From assembly GCA_040285825.1 (NCBI GenBank), contig JAUPSS010000001.1:1736001-1800000 (forward strand): a DNA stretch of 64,000 bases, in the 5' to 3' direction. The notes below the pieces were generated by a model that searched no databases, was not told the origin of the DNA, and saw only the letters and a list, made by a program, of their open reading frames with translations. This document shows positions 11,047-22,747 of the stretch, piece after piece. This stretch comes from Eukaryota sp. TZLM1-RC (lineage: Eukaryota; Metamonada: BaSk clade). The translations under genes were made by a program, and so were the position numbers. Position 1 is the stretch's first letter; each line of letters starts with the position of its first letter.

Positions 11047-11634
11047 TTTTTTTTTTTAAAATTAATTTTATTCTAAACCTATAAATCAACATCTAAAAAA
11101 TCCATCTCTCCCAAAACAAAAACACTAGATGCAACTCTCTCATAGTGAGATCCAAGAGAAAGCAAAGCATCAGAAACCATCTTCAACATCCCCTTAAAAA
11201 TAGAAAACACAATTCTATTTTGCCAAAACAATCTGTTGAAATTTCTGCCAGTTCTTCTCTTTACAATCATTTCAAAATCATCCAAAAAACGTAAAGCAGT
11301 TGGTGCAAGTGAACCAAAAAGGGAAAATACAAATGGATACAAATTGTATTTTGCATGCTGTAGACTGGCCAATTTGGACAAAGGTTCATTGTATTTTTTG
11401 AATTTAAAATTTTCAGCATTTGAAAGGGGATTATGAATTTCAGAATTAACAAGCCTTTCATTTGAGGCATTACAAGGATCAACAGACATTACATCCAATA
11501 AAATAAAGCTTCCATCTAATCCAGGTAATATGACATCACCTCTATTATTCTTGTGAAAATCATTTTCAGCATCAAACAGATTTGACAACAGAGGTTCCAA
11601 GAAGGATTCAATTCTATGAGATTTACACATACAA
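11047..11634 (-). pseudogene. LINE-A 3' fragment (RLE domain) inside LINE-D, copy 1
   Basis: This 5'-truncated minus-strand LINE-A has its stop at 11,079-11,081. It encodes the C-terminal RLE with R-G-D-x13-D and is open for about 190 codons. A 17-bp filler (11,635-11,651) that partly repeats adjacent LINE-A bases lies between its 5' end and the TSD. Confidence 0.9.
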
Positions 11635-11651
11635 ACATACAATATTTCATA

Positions 11652-12500
11652 CCTTGGTTTATTGACCAAATTTTTCAACCAAATATTATCTGGTCAACGC
11701 AAGTACCAGAAGAATTAAGAAGTTCTCGTTTGACTGCACTTGTCAAAAATTCAAAAATGGATGTTCGTCCTATTGCAGTCTCTGAGAGCTTACATAATAT
11801 TTTTTCTGCGTGTTGCTTAAGCAGGTTCAATGAAAAAGCTAAAAAGATTTTATTACCCTTTCAATATGGTATAAATACTACAGATGGAGTCTCTTCAGCG
11901 ATTTTTGCTACTGATGTCTTATTTCGTCAAAATGAATCCAATGTTTGCATGTCATTGGATTTTAGTAATGCTTTCAATTCGCTAAGTCGTCGCAGTATCC
12001 ATGGTGCTCTATTGCAATATATGCCAGAATTAATACCATATTTTCAATCAACATATTGCACATATTCTAATTTACATTTTGGTAACAACATTTTGATTTC
12101 ATCAAGTGGCGTAAAGCAAGGAGATCCGTTAGGACCTCTTTTGTTTTGTTTGGCCATTCATCCTATTCTACTGCAAATTCAAGAGATGTTTCCTTCACTA
12201 AAAATGATTGCATATATGGATGATGTTGTGCTTATTGGTGAATTAAATATTGTGAAAAAAGCAACTGTATGTTTTAAAGAATTATTTACCAAAATTGGTC
12301 TCCGACTTAATTTACTTAAATGTGTTTTGTTATCGAATTCTCCAGTTTCCACAATAATTGATGATATTGAAATTCAAGCCAAATTATATTCAATTGATGC
12401 TATTCGTCATTTGGGTTCGTTTTTAGGAAATAATGATGAAATTACCAAAAATTGTTTGAAAAGTTGAACTCAATTTCTGACAAAATTGACCGAATGATGA
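11652..12500 (+). pseudogene. LINE-D reverse transcriptase core, copy 1
   Basis: This encodes the RT palm: RLTALVKNSKMDVRPIAVSE, LDFSNAFNSLSR, SSGVKQGDPLGPLLFCLAIH and AYMDDVVLIG. YMDD is the catalytic metal-binding motif and is intact. A one-base C deletion near 11,706, relative to copy 2, separates this frame from the upstream part. It is interrupted at 12,501 by LINE-A with TSD gaatgatga. Homology to LINE-A and LINE-B is clear at the protein level only. Confidence 0.88.
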
Positions 12501-13896
12501 TTTTTTTTTTTTAAAATTTAATTTTATTCTAAACCTATAAATCAACATCTAAAAAATCCATCTCTCCCAAAACAAAAACACTAGATGCAACTCTCTCATA
12601 GTGAGATCCAAGAGAAAGCAAAGCATCAGAAACCATCTTCAACATCCCCTTAAAAATAGAAAACACAATTCTATTTTGCCAAAACAATCTGTTGAAATTT
12701 CTGCCAGTTCTTCTCTTTACAATCATTTCAAAATCATCCAAAAAACGTAAAGCAGTTGGTGCAAGTGAACCAAAAAGGGAAAATACAAATGGATACAAAT
12801 TGTATTTTTGCATGCTGTAGACTGGCCAATTTGGACAAAGGTTCATTGTATTTTTTTGAATTTAAAATTTTCAGCATTTGAAAGGGGATTATGAATTTCA
12901 GAATTAACAAGCCTTTCATTTGAGGCATTACAAGGATCAACAGACATTACATCCAATAAAATGAAGCTTCCATCTAATCCAGGTAATATGACATCACCTC
13001 TATTATTCTTATGAAAATCATTTTCAGCATCAAACAGATTTGACAACAAAGGTTCCAAGAAGGATTCAATTCTATGAGATTTACACATACAATATAACTG
13101 GTCTCTTACAGCATCATGAACCTTGCTTCTAAAAAGTAATAAAATGTTTACAATTTAACAAATGAGTAGTTGTAATTTCTCGAGAACATTTACAAATTAA
13201 ATTATGAGGTAAATTATCAGGCCAGATAAAGGAACGAAATCTCATATTCAGAGTCCAAGCAGAATCGGATAAGAGAGTACCATATACTTGTGGAATTGTT
13301 GTTACTAAGGCAGAAGAAGTACTGTCACACATATCTTGTAAAAGATTTGCAAAAGCGGGATTCTTTTTCTTGGCCAAGCCAAGTCTAACATCAAAATCCA
13401 AGCTTTCAAAAATCTTTGACAATTTTTGTTGAAGCTTTTTACAGCAAAACTGTAAATTAAATAGAGATCGGTTTGGAATTTCTTGAATTGATTGAGGAAA
13501 GCATTTGGTCCAAATTTGTGGCGGTAATTTTTCAAGTTCACAAGATAACTCATACAAATAGGGACTACAATTGGGGACTAACAGATGAGAATCATCAGGA
13601 AATCTACGAGAAAATTCATAAATAAAATTTTGCCACCACCCAAGAATGCTGATTGACACAAAATTGAAGATTTAGTAAATCCAATACCCCCAAATTTGCT
13701 GAAGAAAAATAAATGGCTTTTCAACATTCCTGGTTCTACATCCAATAAATCAGCAAAAAATTCTGTTCTCAATGAATTAAAAGAACGACAAAAATCTAAT
13801 GCTATGGAAGGAGCACAAGATCTCAAAATGTGGGTTATTCTCCCAGTGTAGCAAATTTTAAGCATAAAAAAATTTAATATGCTTTTCTATATCTAA

Positions 13897-15084
13897 AGAA
13901 GAAATTGAATCAAGTTCAATTTTCATTTTTTCCAAAATAACTTGCAATTCATTCTGAATTTGAGGCACATTTCCTAACCAACAACCAAGGAACTTAAAAG
14001 CATCACTACTATAATTAGTAAAAGGGACAATAGAATCGTTTATCACGAGGTCTTGAGCAGAAGAGCCAATCAGAAGGCATTTGCTGGCATTAAGATGAAG
14101 CCCAATATTTTCATATGAATCGGCAATTTCTTGAGCAACCAATTCTAGTAAATCAAATGAACCAATCAAGGATATATCATCCATATAAGCAACTATTTTT
14201 ATAGAAGGGTATTTTTGCTTAATGATATTTAAAGTTTTGTGAATAGCTAAACAAAACAATAATGGGCCTAAAGGATCTCCCTGCTTCACTCCAGAAGATG
14301 ATTTAAGACCAAATGAATTAAAAATTAAATCTGATTCTTTCCCATAAAAATGGTAGAAAAAACTCGATAGCTCAGGAAAATCAGATTTAATAACTTCAAA
14401 AATTGCTTCTCGCTTTACAGAATTAAAAGCATTTTTAAAGTCGAGATTAAAAATAAAATTATTTTCCTCTGCATTAAAAAAGGTATCAGAAGAAGAAATT
14501 GAATCAAGTTCAATTTTCATTTTTTCCAAAATAACTTGCAATTCATTCTGAATTTGAGGCACATTTCCTAACCAACAACCAAGGAACTTAAAAGCATCAC
14601 TACTATAATTAGTAAAAGGGACAATAGAATCGTTTATCACGAGGTCTTGAGCAGAAGAGCCAATCAGAAGGCATTTGCTGGCATTAAGATGAAGCCCAAT
14701 ATTTTCATATGAATCGGCAATTTCTTGAGCAACCAATTCTAGTAAATCAAATGAACCAATCAAGGATATATCATCCATATAAGCAACTATTTTTATAGAA
14801 GGGTATTTTTGCTTAATGATATTTAAAGTTTTGTGAATAGCTAAACAAAACAATAATGGGCCTAAAGGATCTCCCTGCTTCACTCCAGAAGATGATTTAA
14901 GACCAAATGAATTAAAAATTAAATCTGATTCTTTACCATAAAAATGGTAGAAAAAACTCGATAGATTTTTGGGAGAGATGGATTTTTTTAGATGTTGATT
15001 TATAGGTTTAGAATAAAATTAAATTTTTAAAAAAAAAAAAAAGCCGTGCTAAGTCGAACAATAAAAACTCGATAGCTCAGGAAA
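13897..15084 (-). repeat. 594-bp direct tandem duplication of the LINE-A RT catalytic region
   Basis: agaagaaattgaatc recurs at 13,897 and 14,491. The first unit is 13,897-14,490. The second runs from 14,491 and is interrupted at 14,965-15,062. The period of 594 bp is a multiple of three, so one open frame reads through two copies of GVKQGDPLGP and YMDD before the later insert. The junction shares a short microhomology. Confidence 0.88.
14965..15062 (+). mobile_element. 98-bp LINE-A 3' transduction insert
   Basis: This contains the last about 45 bases of LINE-A coding sequence, the 3' UTR, an A14 run, and then 20 bases of LINE-B flank ending in AATAAA. This junction matches the right end of the LINE-A at 10,447-10,482. 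A TSD of 11-13 bases, aaactcgatag, flanks it (14,954-14,964 and 15,065-15,075). It is best explained as a read-through transcript of that LINE-A, severely 5'-truncated on insertion. Gene conversion is a weaker alternative because of the TSD. Confidence 0.75.
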
Positions 15085-16033
15085 ATCAGATTTAATAACT
15101 TCAAAAATTGCTTCTCGCTTTACAGAATTAAAAGCATTTTTAAAGTCGAGATTAAAAATAAAATTATTTTCCTCTGCATTAAAAAAGGTATCAGAGGCAA
15201 TAGCAGCAACAGAAGCACCATCAATTGTTTTGATTCCAAATTGATGAGGATTCAAAAATGTAGAAGCTTTGTCTTTGACACGATCGAAGACAATTGATGC
15301 TAGCAAACGAGAAAGAGATTCACCAACAGCAATTGGGCGTATTCCATCAGGTTTGATTCCGTTTCCAGGCTTTACTAAAGCAATCAGACGTGCTGCGAGT
15401 AATTCAAATGGAGGATTAATTTTCAAAACAATCAATTGTTGAAAATAGTGGGCTAGATCATCAGCAATTTCGGGAGCACTGGAACACGCTATTTTTAACA
15501 GATCAAAAGAAATTCCAGATGGGCCTGCTGCTTTCCCCTTTGGCAATTTTTGAATAGCTTTAAGAACTTCAATTGCAGTAATAGGATTTTCAATCCAAAA
15601 AGGACACACTTCAGGCTTGCTGCACTTGAAATTTTCTTGAGGATGCAACTTTTGAAGTTTTTCAAGGGTATCAGAGTTTGCATCAGCCAAAGAAGAGGAA
15701 AACAAAGACTGCTTTTGCGGCACCATAACGACCACGTAAGCACAATTTACGGCAAATTTTTGATTTTACAATTTTTCTATTTCCAAATTTTTTCTTAAAA
15801 CAATTTTTGTTTTTTCTAGCAAAATATTTCCAGAAGGATGAAATATTCCACTTATTATTTTTCAATTCAGAAGTAAAATTTCTCATTTCCATTGAGAAGG
15901 GGATTGTGCTGGCGGGACTTATTTCTACTGGGATCCGGATCGGGGGTCTTACGGTATCAACGGCTTTACAATTCGTACAAAACAGAAGTTTTCGACCATT
16001 TCGTGAATCTGCAACATCTTTTTTGCAAAATGG

Positions 16034-17717
16034 AAAATCCAATTGATTCATTGAGAACAATTGCTGAAATTGTTCAACAGCGCTGTTATCAAATTGGTCT
16101 TTCTCTAAATATTTCCAAATGTTTATTGATTGGTAGAGAGCCTGCTGATCTCATTATTGATGATCAAAGTGTTCCTTTTATCAATTATTTTGAATCAGGA
16201 TTTCGTTTTTTAGGTTGTTATTTGGGCAACTTTGATGAAATTCGAAATCAGCTTTCCTCTCTTTTGGATAATTTTGAAGAAGAATTGATGGTTCTTTCAG
16301 ATTTAAATATTGAAAAACATCTTAAATTTTTCTTCCTCAGAATTTGTTATTCAGGGAAATTTACTCATATTTTACGATCAACATCACCATCTATTTCTCT
16401 CGAATTTTGCAGAATTTTTAATGAATTAAGAACAAAATTTTTGGCTAATTTGCTCGATATTGATTCTTCTTTTTTACGTAGTCATATTTTTTGTAGCACA
16501 GAATTGGGAGGCCTGGATTTTCACAAATCAAAATATTTGTGTAAAGCCGCATTCATCGGTGGAGGAAAAAATTTCGTTTTTGAATTTTTGAAACGTTTTC
16601 CTGAAAACCAGCATTTGATAGAATGTTGTGTTAGTGACTATTTAGTGTCCTTGCAGAGTGAAATTGAATGCATCTCTCCTCACATATGGTCCAAATGCTT
16701 TCCTGCTGATATTCAAGAAATTCCACCCAGGAGTTTGATTTCCTTGAAATTTGCATATGCAAAATTGCAGAAAAAGATATTAAAAGTTTTTGAAAACTTG
16801 GATTTCACTGTTCGTCTTAGCTTGGCTTAAGAAAAGAATCCCGTTTTTGCAAACTTTTTAATTGACCTCAAGGATAGTAGCTCAAGTTGTCTTATTTCCC
16901 AGATTCCAAATGTATATGGTCTATTATTAAATGATCATCAATGGACAACTGCCTTCAGGATGAGGTGTTTCCTGTGGCCATGTAGTGTGCCAAATGATTT
17001 GATTTGTCGTTGTGGTCAGCTCATTAATCTGAATCATTTATTTAATTGCAAATTTAATATTACATATCGCTCAGTTGTTCACGATGCTGTTAGAGACCAA
17101 CTATACGCTATGTGCAAAAGCCATCACATTGAAGCTTTTGTTGAACCACTTGTGCGAAGGTTGTCATCTGAAAATGAAAATGAAAATACTTTTGGGAAAC
17201 GCCGTGCTGATTTAATTACCCCTGCGTCTGATGGTGTTATTAAAGTTGTTGATGTTGTCACTGTTGATGTTTGTAAAGACTCAGCAATTGACTTTGCTAA
17301 AAGAGATGAAACTCCACTTCGCTTTGCTGAAAAGAGCAAAATCAAAAAGTACAACGAACCCTTATCTCAGCTAGGACGTGTTGAGCATGTTAAGTATCAG
17401 TTGGTTCCATTTGCTGTTTCTCTTTTTGGTAACATTGGAATATCTGGCATTAAATTTCTTGAAGGTTTCAGAAGTTTAATAAAAGAAAGAGCAGGAAAAG
17501 AATTGAACTTCAATTTCTGGCACAATAGAATTGTTTTCGGTATTCTTAAAGCAATTCCAGAAATGTTGACCAAAGCACTGTTACAATTGGGAATAGAGTA
17601 TGAAAATCGCGCGCTTAAAAGATTTGATGATGTTGATGCGTGTATTGAGGATATTGAGTTCTAGTTGTTTGTTTGATGTTTTGTTAGCGTTGAAAATAAA
17701 TTTATTGGAAAAAAAAA
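16034..17717 (+). pseudogene. LINE-C: end of RT, linker and RLE endonuclease, copy 2
   Basis: This is the longest LINE-C copy. It begins just after the RT catalytic box (LSLNISKCLLIG), continues through FRFLGCYLGN, the linker KAAFIGGGKNF, the knuckle C-R-C...H-x3-C, HDAVRDQLYAMC and K-R-R-A-D-x13-D, and stops at TAG 17,662-17,664. The C-terminal 234 codons (16,960-17,664) are open. An in-frame TAA at 16,828-16,830 is shared with copy 1. AATAAA and an A9 tail end the element. Its left side abuts a LINE-A; no TSD was identified. Confidence 0.9.
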
Positions 17718-17990
17718 GAAGATTTTCGGCAAAAGGATATCTTCTAGAGAATTCAAATACAAAATTTTTTCCACCACCAACAAATGCAGCTTTGGCCAAA
17801 TATTTTGATGAATTGAATCCAACACCGCCAAGTTGAACATCAGAAAAATGTTTTTTGTAAAATTTTAATTTATTTTCAAAACCACAGTCTAAAAAGTCAA
17901 TTTCTTCAAAACAAGCTTCCACACCATCAAACCTTACAGCAGCAATGTTTTCATAATGTGCACTGACAGACATTAAAGCTTTCGAAATCA
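17718..17990 (-). mobile_element. LINE-B fragments (copy 2 of 990-1261)
   Basis: 17,718-17,850 is the linker fragment. 17,851-17,990 is the LINE-B 3' end, cut by the full-length LINE-A at 17,991. Both junctions match copy 1. Confidence 0.85.
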
Positions 17991-20900
17991 TTTTTTTTTT
18001 TTAAAATTTAATTTTATTCTAAACCTATAAATCAACATCTAAAAAATCCATCTCTCCCAAAACAAAAACACTAGATGCAACTCTCTCATAGTGAGATCCA
18101 AGAGAAAGCAAAGCATCAGAAACCATCTTCAACATCCCCTTAAAAATAGAAAACACAATTCTATTTTGCCAAAACAATCTGTTGAAATTTCTGCCAGTTC
18201 TTCTCTTTACAATCATTTCAAAATCATCCAAAAAACGTAAAGCAGTTGGTGCAAGTGAACCAAAAGGGAAAATACAAATGGATACAAATTGTATTTTTGC
18301 ATGCTGTAGACTGGCCAATTTGGACAAAGGTTCATTGTATTTTTGAATTTAAAATTTTCAGCATTTGAAAGGGGATTATGAATTTCAGAATTAACAAGCC
18401 TTTCATTTGAGGCATTACAAGGATCAACAGACATTACATCCAATAAAATGAAGCTTCCATCTAATCCAGGTAATATGACATCACCTCTATTATTCTTATG
18501 AAAATCATTTTCAGCATCAAACAGATTTGACAACAAAGGTTCCAAGAAGGATTCAATTCTATGAGATTTACACATACAATATAACTGGTCTCTTACAGCA
18601 TCATGAACCTTGCTTCTAAAAGTAATAAAATGTTTACAATTTAACAAATGAGTAGTTGTAATTTCTCGAGAACATTTACAAATTAAATTATGAGGTAAAT
18701 TATCAGGCCAGATAAAGGAACGAAATCTCATATTCAGAGTCCAAGCAGAATCGGATAAGAGAGTACCATATACTTGTGGAATTGTTGTTACTAAGGCAGA
18801 AGAAGTACTGTCACACATATCTTGTAAAAAGATTTGCAAAAGCGGGATTCTTTTTCTTGGCCAAGCCAAGTCTAACATCAAAATCCAAGCTTTCAAAAAT
18901 CTTTGACAATTTTTGTTGAAGCTTTTTACAGCAAAACTGTAAATTAAATAGAGATCGGTTTGGAATTTCTTGAATTGATTGAGGAAAGCATTTGGTCCAA
19001 ATTTGTGGCGGTAATTTTTCAAGTTCACAAGATAACTCATACAAATAGGGACTACAATTGGGGACTAACAGATGAGAATCATCAGGAAATCTACGAGAAA
19101 ATTCATAAATAAAATTTTTGCCACCACCCAAGAATGCTGATTGACACAAAATTGAAGATTTAGTAAATCCAATACCCCCAAATTTGCTGAAGAAAATAAA
19201 TGGCTTTTCAACATTCCTGGTTCTACATCCAATAAATCAGCAAAAAATTCTGTTCTCAATGAATTAAAAGAACGACAAAAATCTAATGCTATGGAAGGAG
19301 CACAAGATCTCAAAATGTGGGTTATTCTCCCAGTGTAGCAAATTTTAAGCATAAAAAATTTAATATGCTTTTCTATATCTAAAGAAGAAATTGAATCAAG
19401 TTCAATTTTCATTTTTTCCAAAATAACTTGCAATTCATTCTGAATTTGAGGCACATTTCCTAACCAACAACCAAGGAACTTAAAAGCATCACTACTATAA
19501 TTAGTAAAAGGGACAATAGAATCGTTTATCACGAGGTCTTGAGCAGAAGGCATTTGCTGGCATTAAGATGAAGCCCAATATTTTCATATGAATCGGCAAT
19601 TTCTTGAGCAACCAATTCTAGTAAATCAAATGAACCAATCAAGGATATATCATCCATATAAGCAACTATTTTTATGGAAGGGTATTTTTGCTTAATGATA
19701 TTTAAAGTTTTGTGAATAGCTAAACAAAACAATAATGGACCTAAAGGATCACCTTGCTTCACACCAGAAGATGATTTAAGACCAAATGAATTAAAAATTA
19801 AATCTGATTCTTTACCATAAAAATGGTAGAAAAAACTCGATAGCTCAGGAAAATCAGATTTAATAACTTCAAAAATTGCTTCTCGCTTTACAGAATTAAA
19901 AGCATTTTTAAAGTCGAGATTAAAAATAAAATTATTTTCCTCTGCATTAAAAAAGGTATCAGAGGCAATAGCAGCAACAGAAGCACCATCAATTGTTTTG
20001 ATTCCAAATTGATGAGGATTTAAAAATGTAGAAGCTTTGTCTTTGACACGATCGAAGACAATTGATGCCAGCAAACGAGAAAGAGATTCACCAACAGCAA
20101 TTGGGCGTATTCCATCAGGTTTGATTCCGTTTCCAGGCTTTACTAAAGCAATCAGACGTGCTGCGAGCAATTCAAAAGGAGGATTTATTTTCAAAACAAT
20201 TAATTGTTGGAAATAGTGGGCTAGATCATCAGCAATTTCGGGAGCACTGGAACACGCTATTTTTAAGAGATCAAAAGAAATTCCAGATGGGCCTGCTGCT
20301 TTCCCCTTAGGTAATTTTTGAATAGCTTTAAGAACCTCAATTGCAGTAATAGGATTTTCAATCCAAAAAGGACACACTTCAGGCTTGCTGCACTTGAAAT
20401 TTTCTTGAGGATGCAACTTTTGGAGTTTTTCAAGGGTATCAGAGTTTACATCAGCCAAAGAAGAGGAAAACAAAGACTGCTTTGCGGCACCATAACGACC
20501 ACGTAAGCACAATTTTCGGCAAATTTTTGATTTTACAATTTTTCTATTTCCAAATTTTTTCTTAAAACAATTTTTGTTTTTTCTAGCAAAATATTTCCAG
20601 AAGGATGAAATATTCCACTTATTATTTTTCAATTCAGAAGTAAAATTTCTCATTTCCATTGAGAAGGGGATTGTGCTGGCGGGACTTATTTCTACTGGGA
20701 TCCGGATCGGGGGTCTTACGGTATCAACGGCTTTACAATTCGTACAAAACAGAAGTTTTCGACCATTTCGTGAATCTGCAACATCTTTTTTGCAAAATGG
20801 ACAACAAAAATTACTGTTTTCAGAAGGGGAAGAAGAGGGAACACTAGAAGCATTTAACTGTTGATCGTCAGAAACATTATTTTCAGCACCATTCACAACG

Positions 20901-21466
20901 GCAACAGCTGGAACAGAACATTTGAGAATTTGTTGAGCAGATTTTAATTCAAATTCTCTTTTTTGTTTCTCAGGGCACGTTCTCGAATTATGACCACTGA
21001 TACCACAAATCGAACATTTTTTAGAACCTTTTAATGGCACTGGTTTCGTTTTTTCAGTTCTTTCAATTTTGTCAATTTTTGAGTTAAAAGTAGAAATAGA
21101 CTTTTGACTTTTTGCAGTTTCAGCTGGAGAAAACAAATTTCGAGAAACGGAGTTGTTAATAGAACGCGCAACAGAACGCAAGGAACGTAATGGTGGTTTT
21201 TCTGTGTTTTTTCTGGTACAATGATCAGTTTTTGAATGAAAATTTTTTTGAGATGAATTTCGAGCATAGCTTGTATTGTGGGGAGAGTGGGGAAGTGGAG
21301 TGGATGAGCTTGATCTGACTGGTAGAATCTTTGCTTGGGCGTTCCAATCAGTATCAGAGTCACTATCAGCCAAAGGCATCGTTTTGACAGAGAAACAGTA
21401 CGACTTTGACGCTTTGACAGAAAGTGAAATATGAAAGGGTTGACTAAGGGAGGGAGAAAAAAAAAA
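17991..21466 (-). mobile_element. LINE-A, full length, minus strand (duplication copy 2)
   Basis: This is the duplicate of 1262-4753, with the same LINE-B target, the same TSD core (tcgaaatcatttt) and the same 10-base homopolymer at the 5' end (21,457-21,466). Confidence 0.93.
18025..21379 (-). pseudogene. LINE-A ORF (copy 2), N-terminal 616 codons open
   Basis: ATG at 21,379. The frame is uninterrupted to about 19,529 and covers the acidic N-terminus, CCHC knuckle, second zinc module and RT through GVKQGDPLGP and YMDD. A 13-bp deletion near 19,548 (compare 14,060-14,075) then breaks it. The five-G linker lesion (near 19,180) follows. The RLE half remains readable to the stop at 18,025-18,027. 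This is one of the two best preserved N-terminal halves in the window. Confidence 0.88.
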
Positions 21467-21473
21467 TCATTTT

Positions 21474-22497
21474 TCGAAATCATTTTAGCAATTGATTTGA
21501 AAATAGTAAAAACAATACGATTTAGCCACAAGCGACGATCAAAACGCTTATTCATTCTTTTTTTCACAAGATTTTCAAAATCATCAATAAAATTCAAAGC
21601 AGTTTTTCCAAGACGACCATACAACGATATAGCAAATGGGCAAATTTGGTAATCTACATGGCGAACATGTTTCAATTCTTTTAAAGGATTTGCATACTTT
21701 TTCCGTTTGTACAATTCGGAGTCATCAAGGGGGGATACTTCGGATTGAGCATTTTTCAAGGCATTTTTCTTGCAAACATCCACTGTTACGACATCAACAA
21801 CATTCATGACATCATCAAACGAGGGCACAACAACATCAGCACGTCGTTTTCCATATTCTGAATCTCTTACGCTTTCATTTATATCAAGAGACCTCAACAA
21901 AGGTTCTACAAAAGATTCAATATGATAGGAATTACACATTGCATGGATTTGATCTCTGACTGCATCATGCAACGTAGAACGATAGGAAATATATCTATTA
22001 CAATTAAATAAATGTGATAATGTCAAACCAGCTCCACATTTACAAAAACAAATCATTGGGCAAATTACAAGGCCATAAATAACAACGCATTCTCATAGCA
22101 GTGGTCCATTGGTCGTCATTCAAAAATAGACCATAAATCTGGGGAATTTGATTTATCAAAACTGCAGATGATCTGTCTTTCAAATCAATCAAAAAATTGG
22201 CAAAAGCAGGATTTTCTTTCATAGCCGTGCTAAGTCGAACAATAAAATCCTTGTTTTCAAAATTTTTCAAAAAGATGTCGTTGGAGCTTTTTCAACGCAA
22301 ATTTTAATGAATATAAACTTCTGTCTGGAATTTCTTGAATGGAAATGGGGAAACATGATTGCCATAAGTCGGGAGATAAACTGGATATTTCTTCTCTTAA
22401 GTTATCCAGGAATATGCTATTTGTATTTTCAAGAAGATTTTCGGCAAAAGGATATCTTCTAGAGAATTCAAATACAAAATTTTTTCCACCACCAACA
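21474..22497 (-). pseudogene. LINE-B RLE half (copy 2 of 4761-5784)
   Basis: The minus strand encodes the LINE-B linker, C-K-C-x7-H-x3-C knuckle, HDAVRD and R-R-A-D-x13-D core. It is split by a one-base change near 22,050. The downstream frame remains open from there to the LINE-A junction and runs on in frame into the LINE-A 5' leader. It is interrupted at 22,498 by the unknown insert. Confidence 0.85.
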
Positions 22498-22740
22498 GTT
22501 GTTGCTGGTTCTAACTATCGTATGTGTGATGAAAAGCTTGCTGTCGCCTTTAAAACGCTCTTGGAGAATCTCAGACGGCCGCTTAGTAATGTCAATCATG
22601 TACTTTTTGGTTTTGTGCTGGATGTTCAGTGTCTTTTTGGAGTATTAACTACTAGTAGTGGAGTAGTTGGATGAGGAATTTCTGAATTGTCGTAGTATTT
22701 AGCTCATTTAATAAAAAAAAGCCAATAATTAAAAAAAAAA
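22498..22740 (+). mobile_element. Retrotransposed insert of unknown origin, copy 2
   Basis: This is nearly identical to 5785-6025, with the same accaaca TSD (22,491-22,497 and 22,741-22,747) and the same frame ending GVVG-stop near 22,674. Being in both duplicates, it is older than the duplication. No recognisable domain. Confidence 0.6.
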
Positions 22741-22747
22741 ACCAACA

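Larger units (their letters stand above)
1..12650. repeat. Segmental tandem duplication, copy 1
   Basis: This interval repeats at 16,732 to about 25,860 with the same order of LINE-C, LINE-B, LINE-A, unknown insert, LINE-B and LINE-D pieces and the same internal insertion junctions. The offset is about 16.7 kb on the left and about 13.2 kb right of the LINE-A at 6954-10459, which copy 2 lacks. Shared point changes, such as the in-frame TAA in LINE-C, predate the duplication. Most differences are single-base homopolymer indels. The right boundary lies inside LINE-A and is set by eye. Confidence 0.85.
12501..16033 (-). pseudogene. LINE-A, rearranged minus-strand copy with internal tandem duplication
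   Basis: The 3' end is at 12,501 with the stop at 12,535-12,537. The body reads leftward through the RLE, linker and RT to the second zinc module and is cut at about 16,033, where LINE-C begins. A 594-bp in-frame tandem duplication and a 98-bp insert lie inside the RT. The linker carries the five-G state that shifts the frame. Its sequence variants are a mosaic of those in other LINE-A copies, as expected if the unequal crossover that made the segmental duplication passed through it. Confidence 0.85.
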
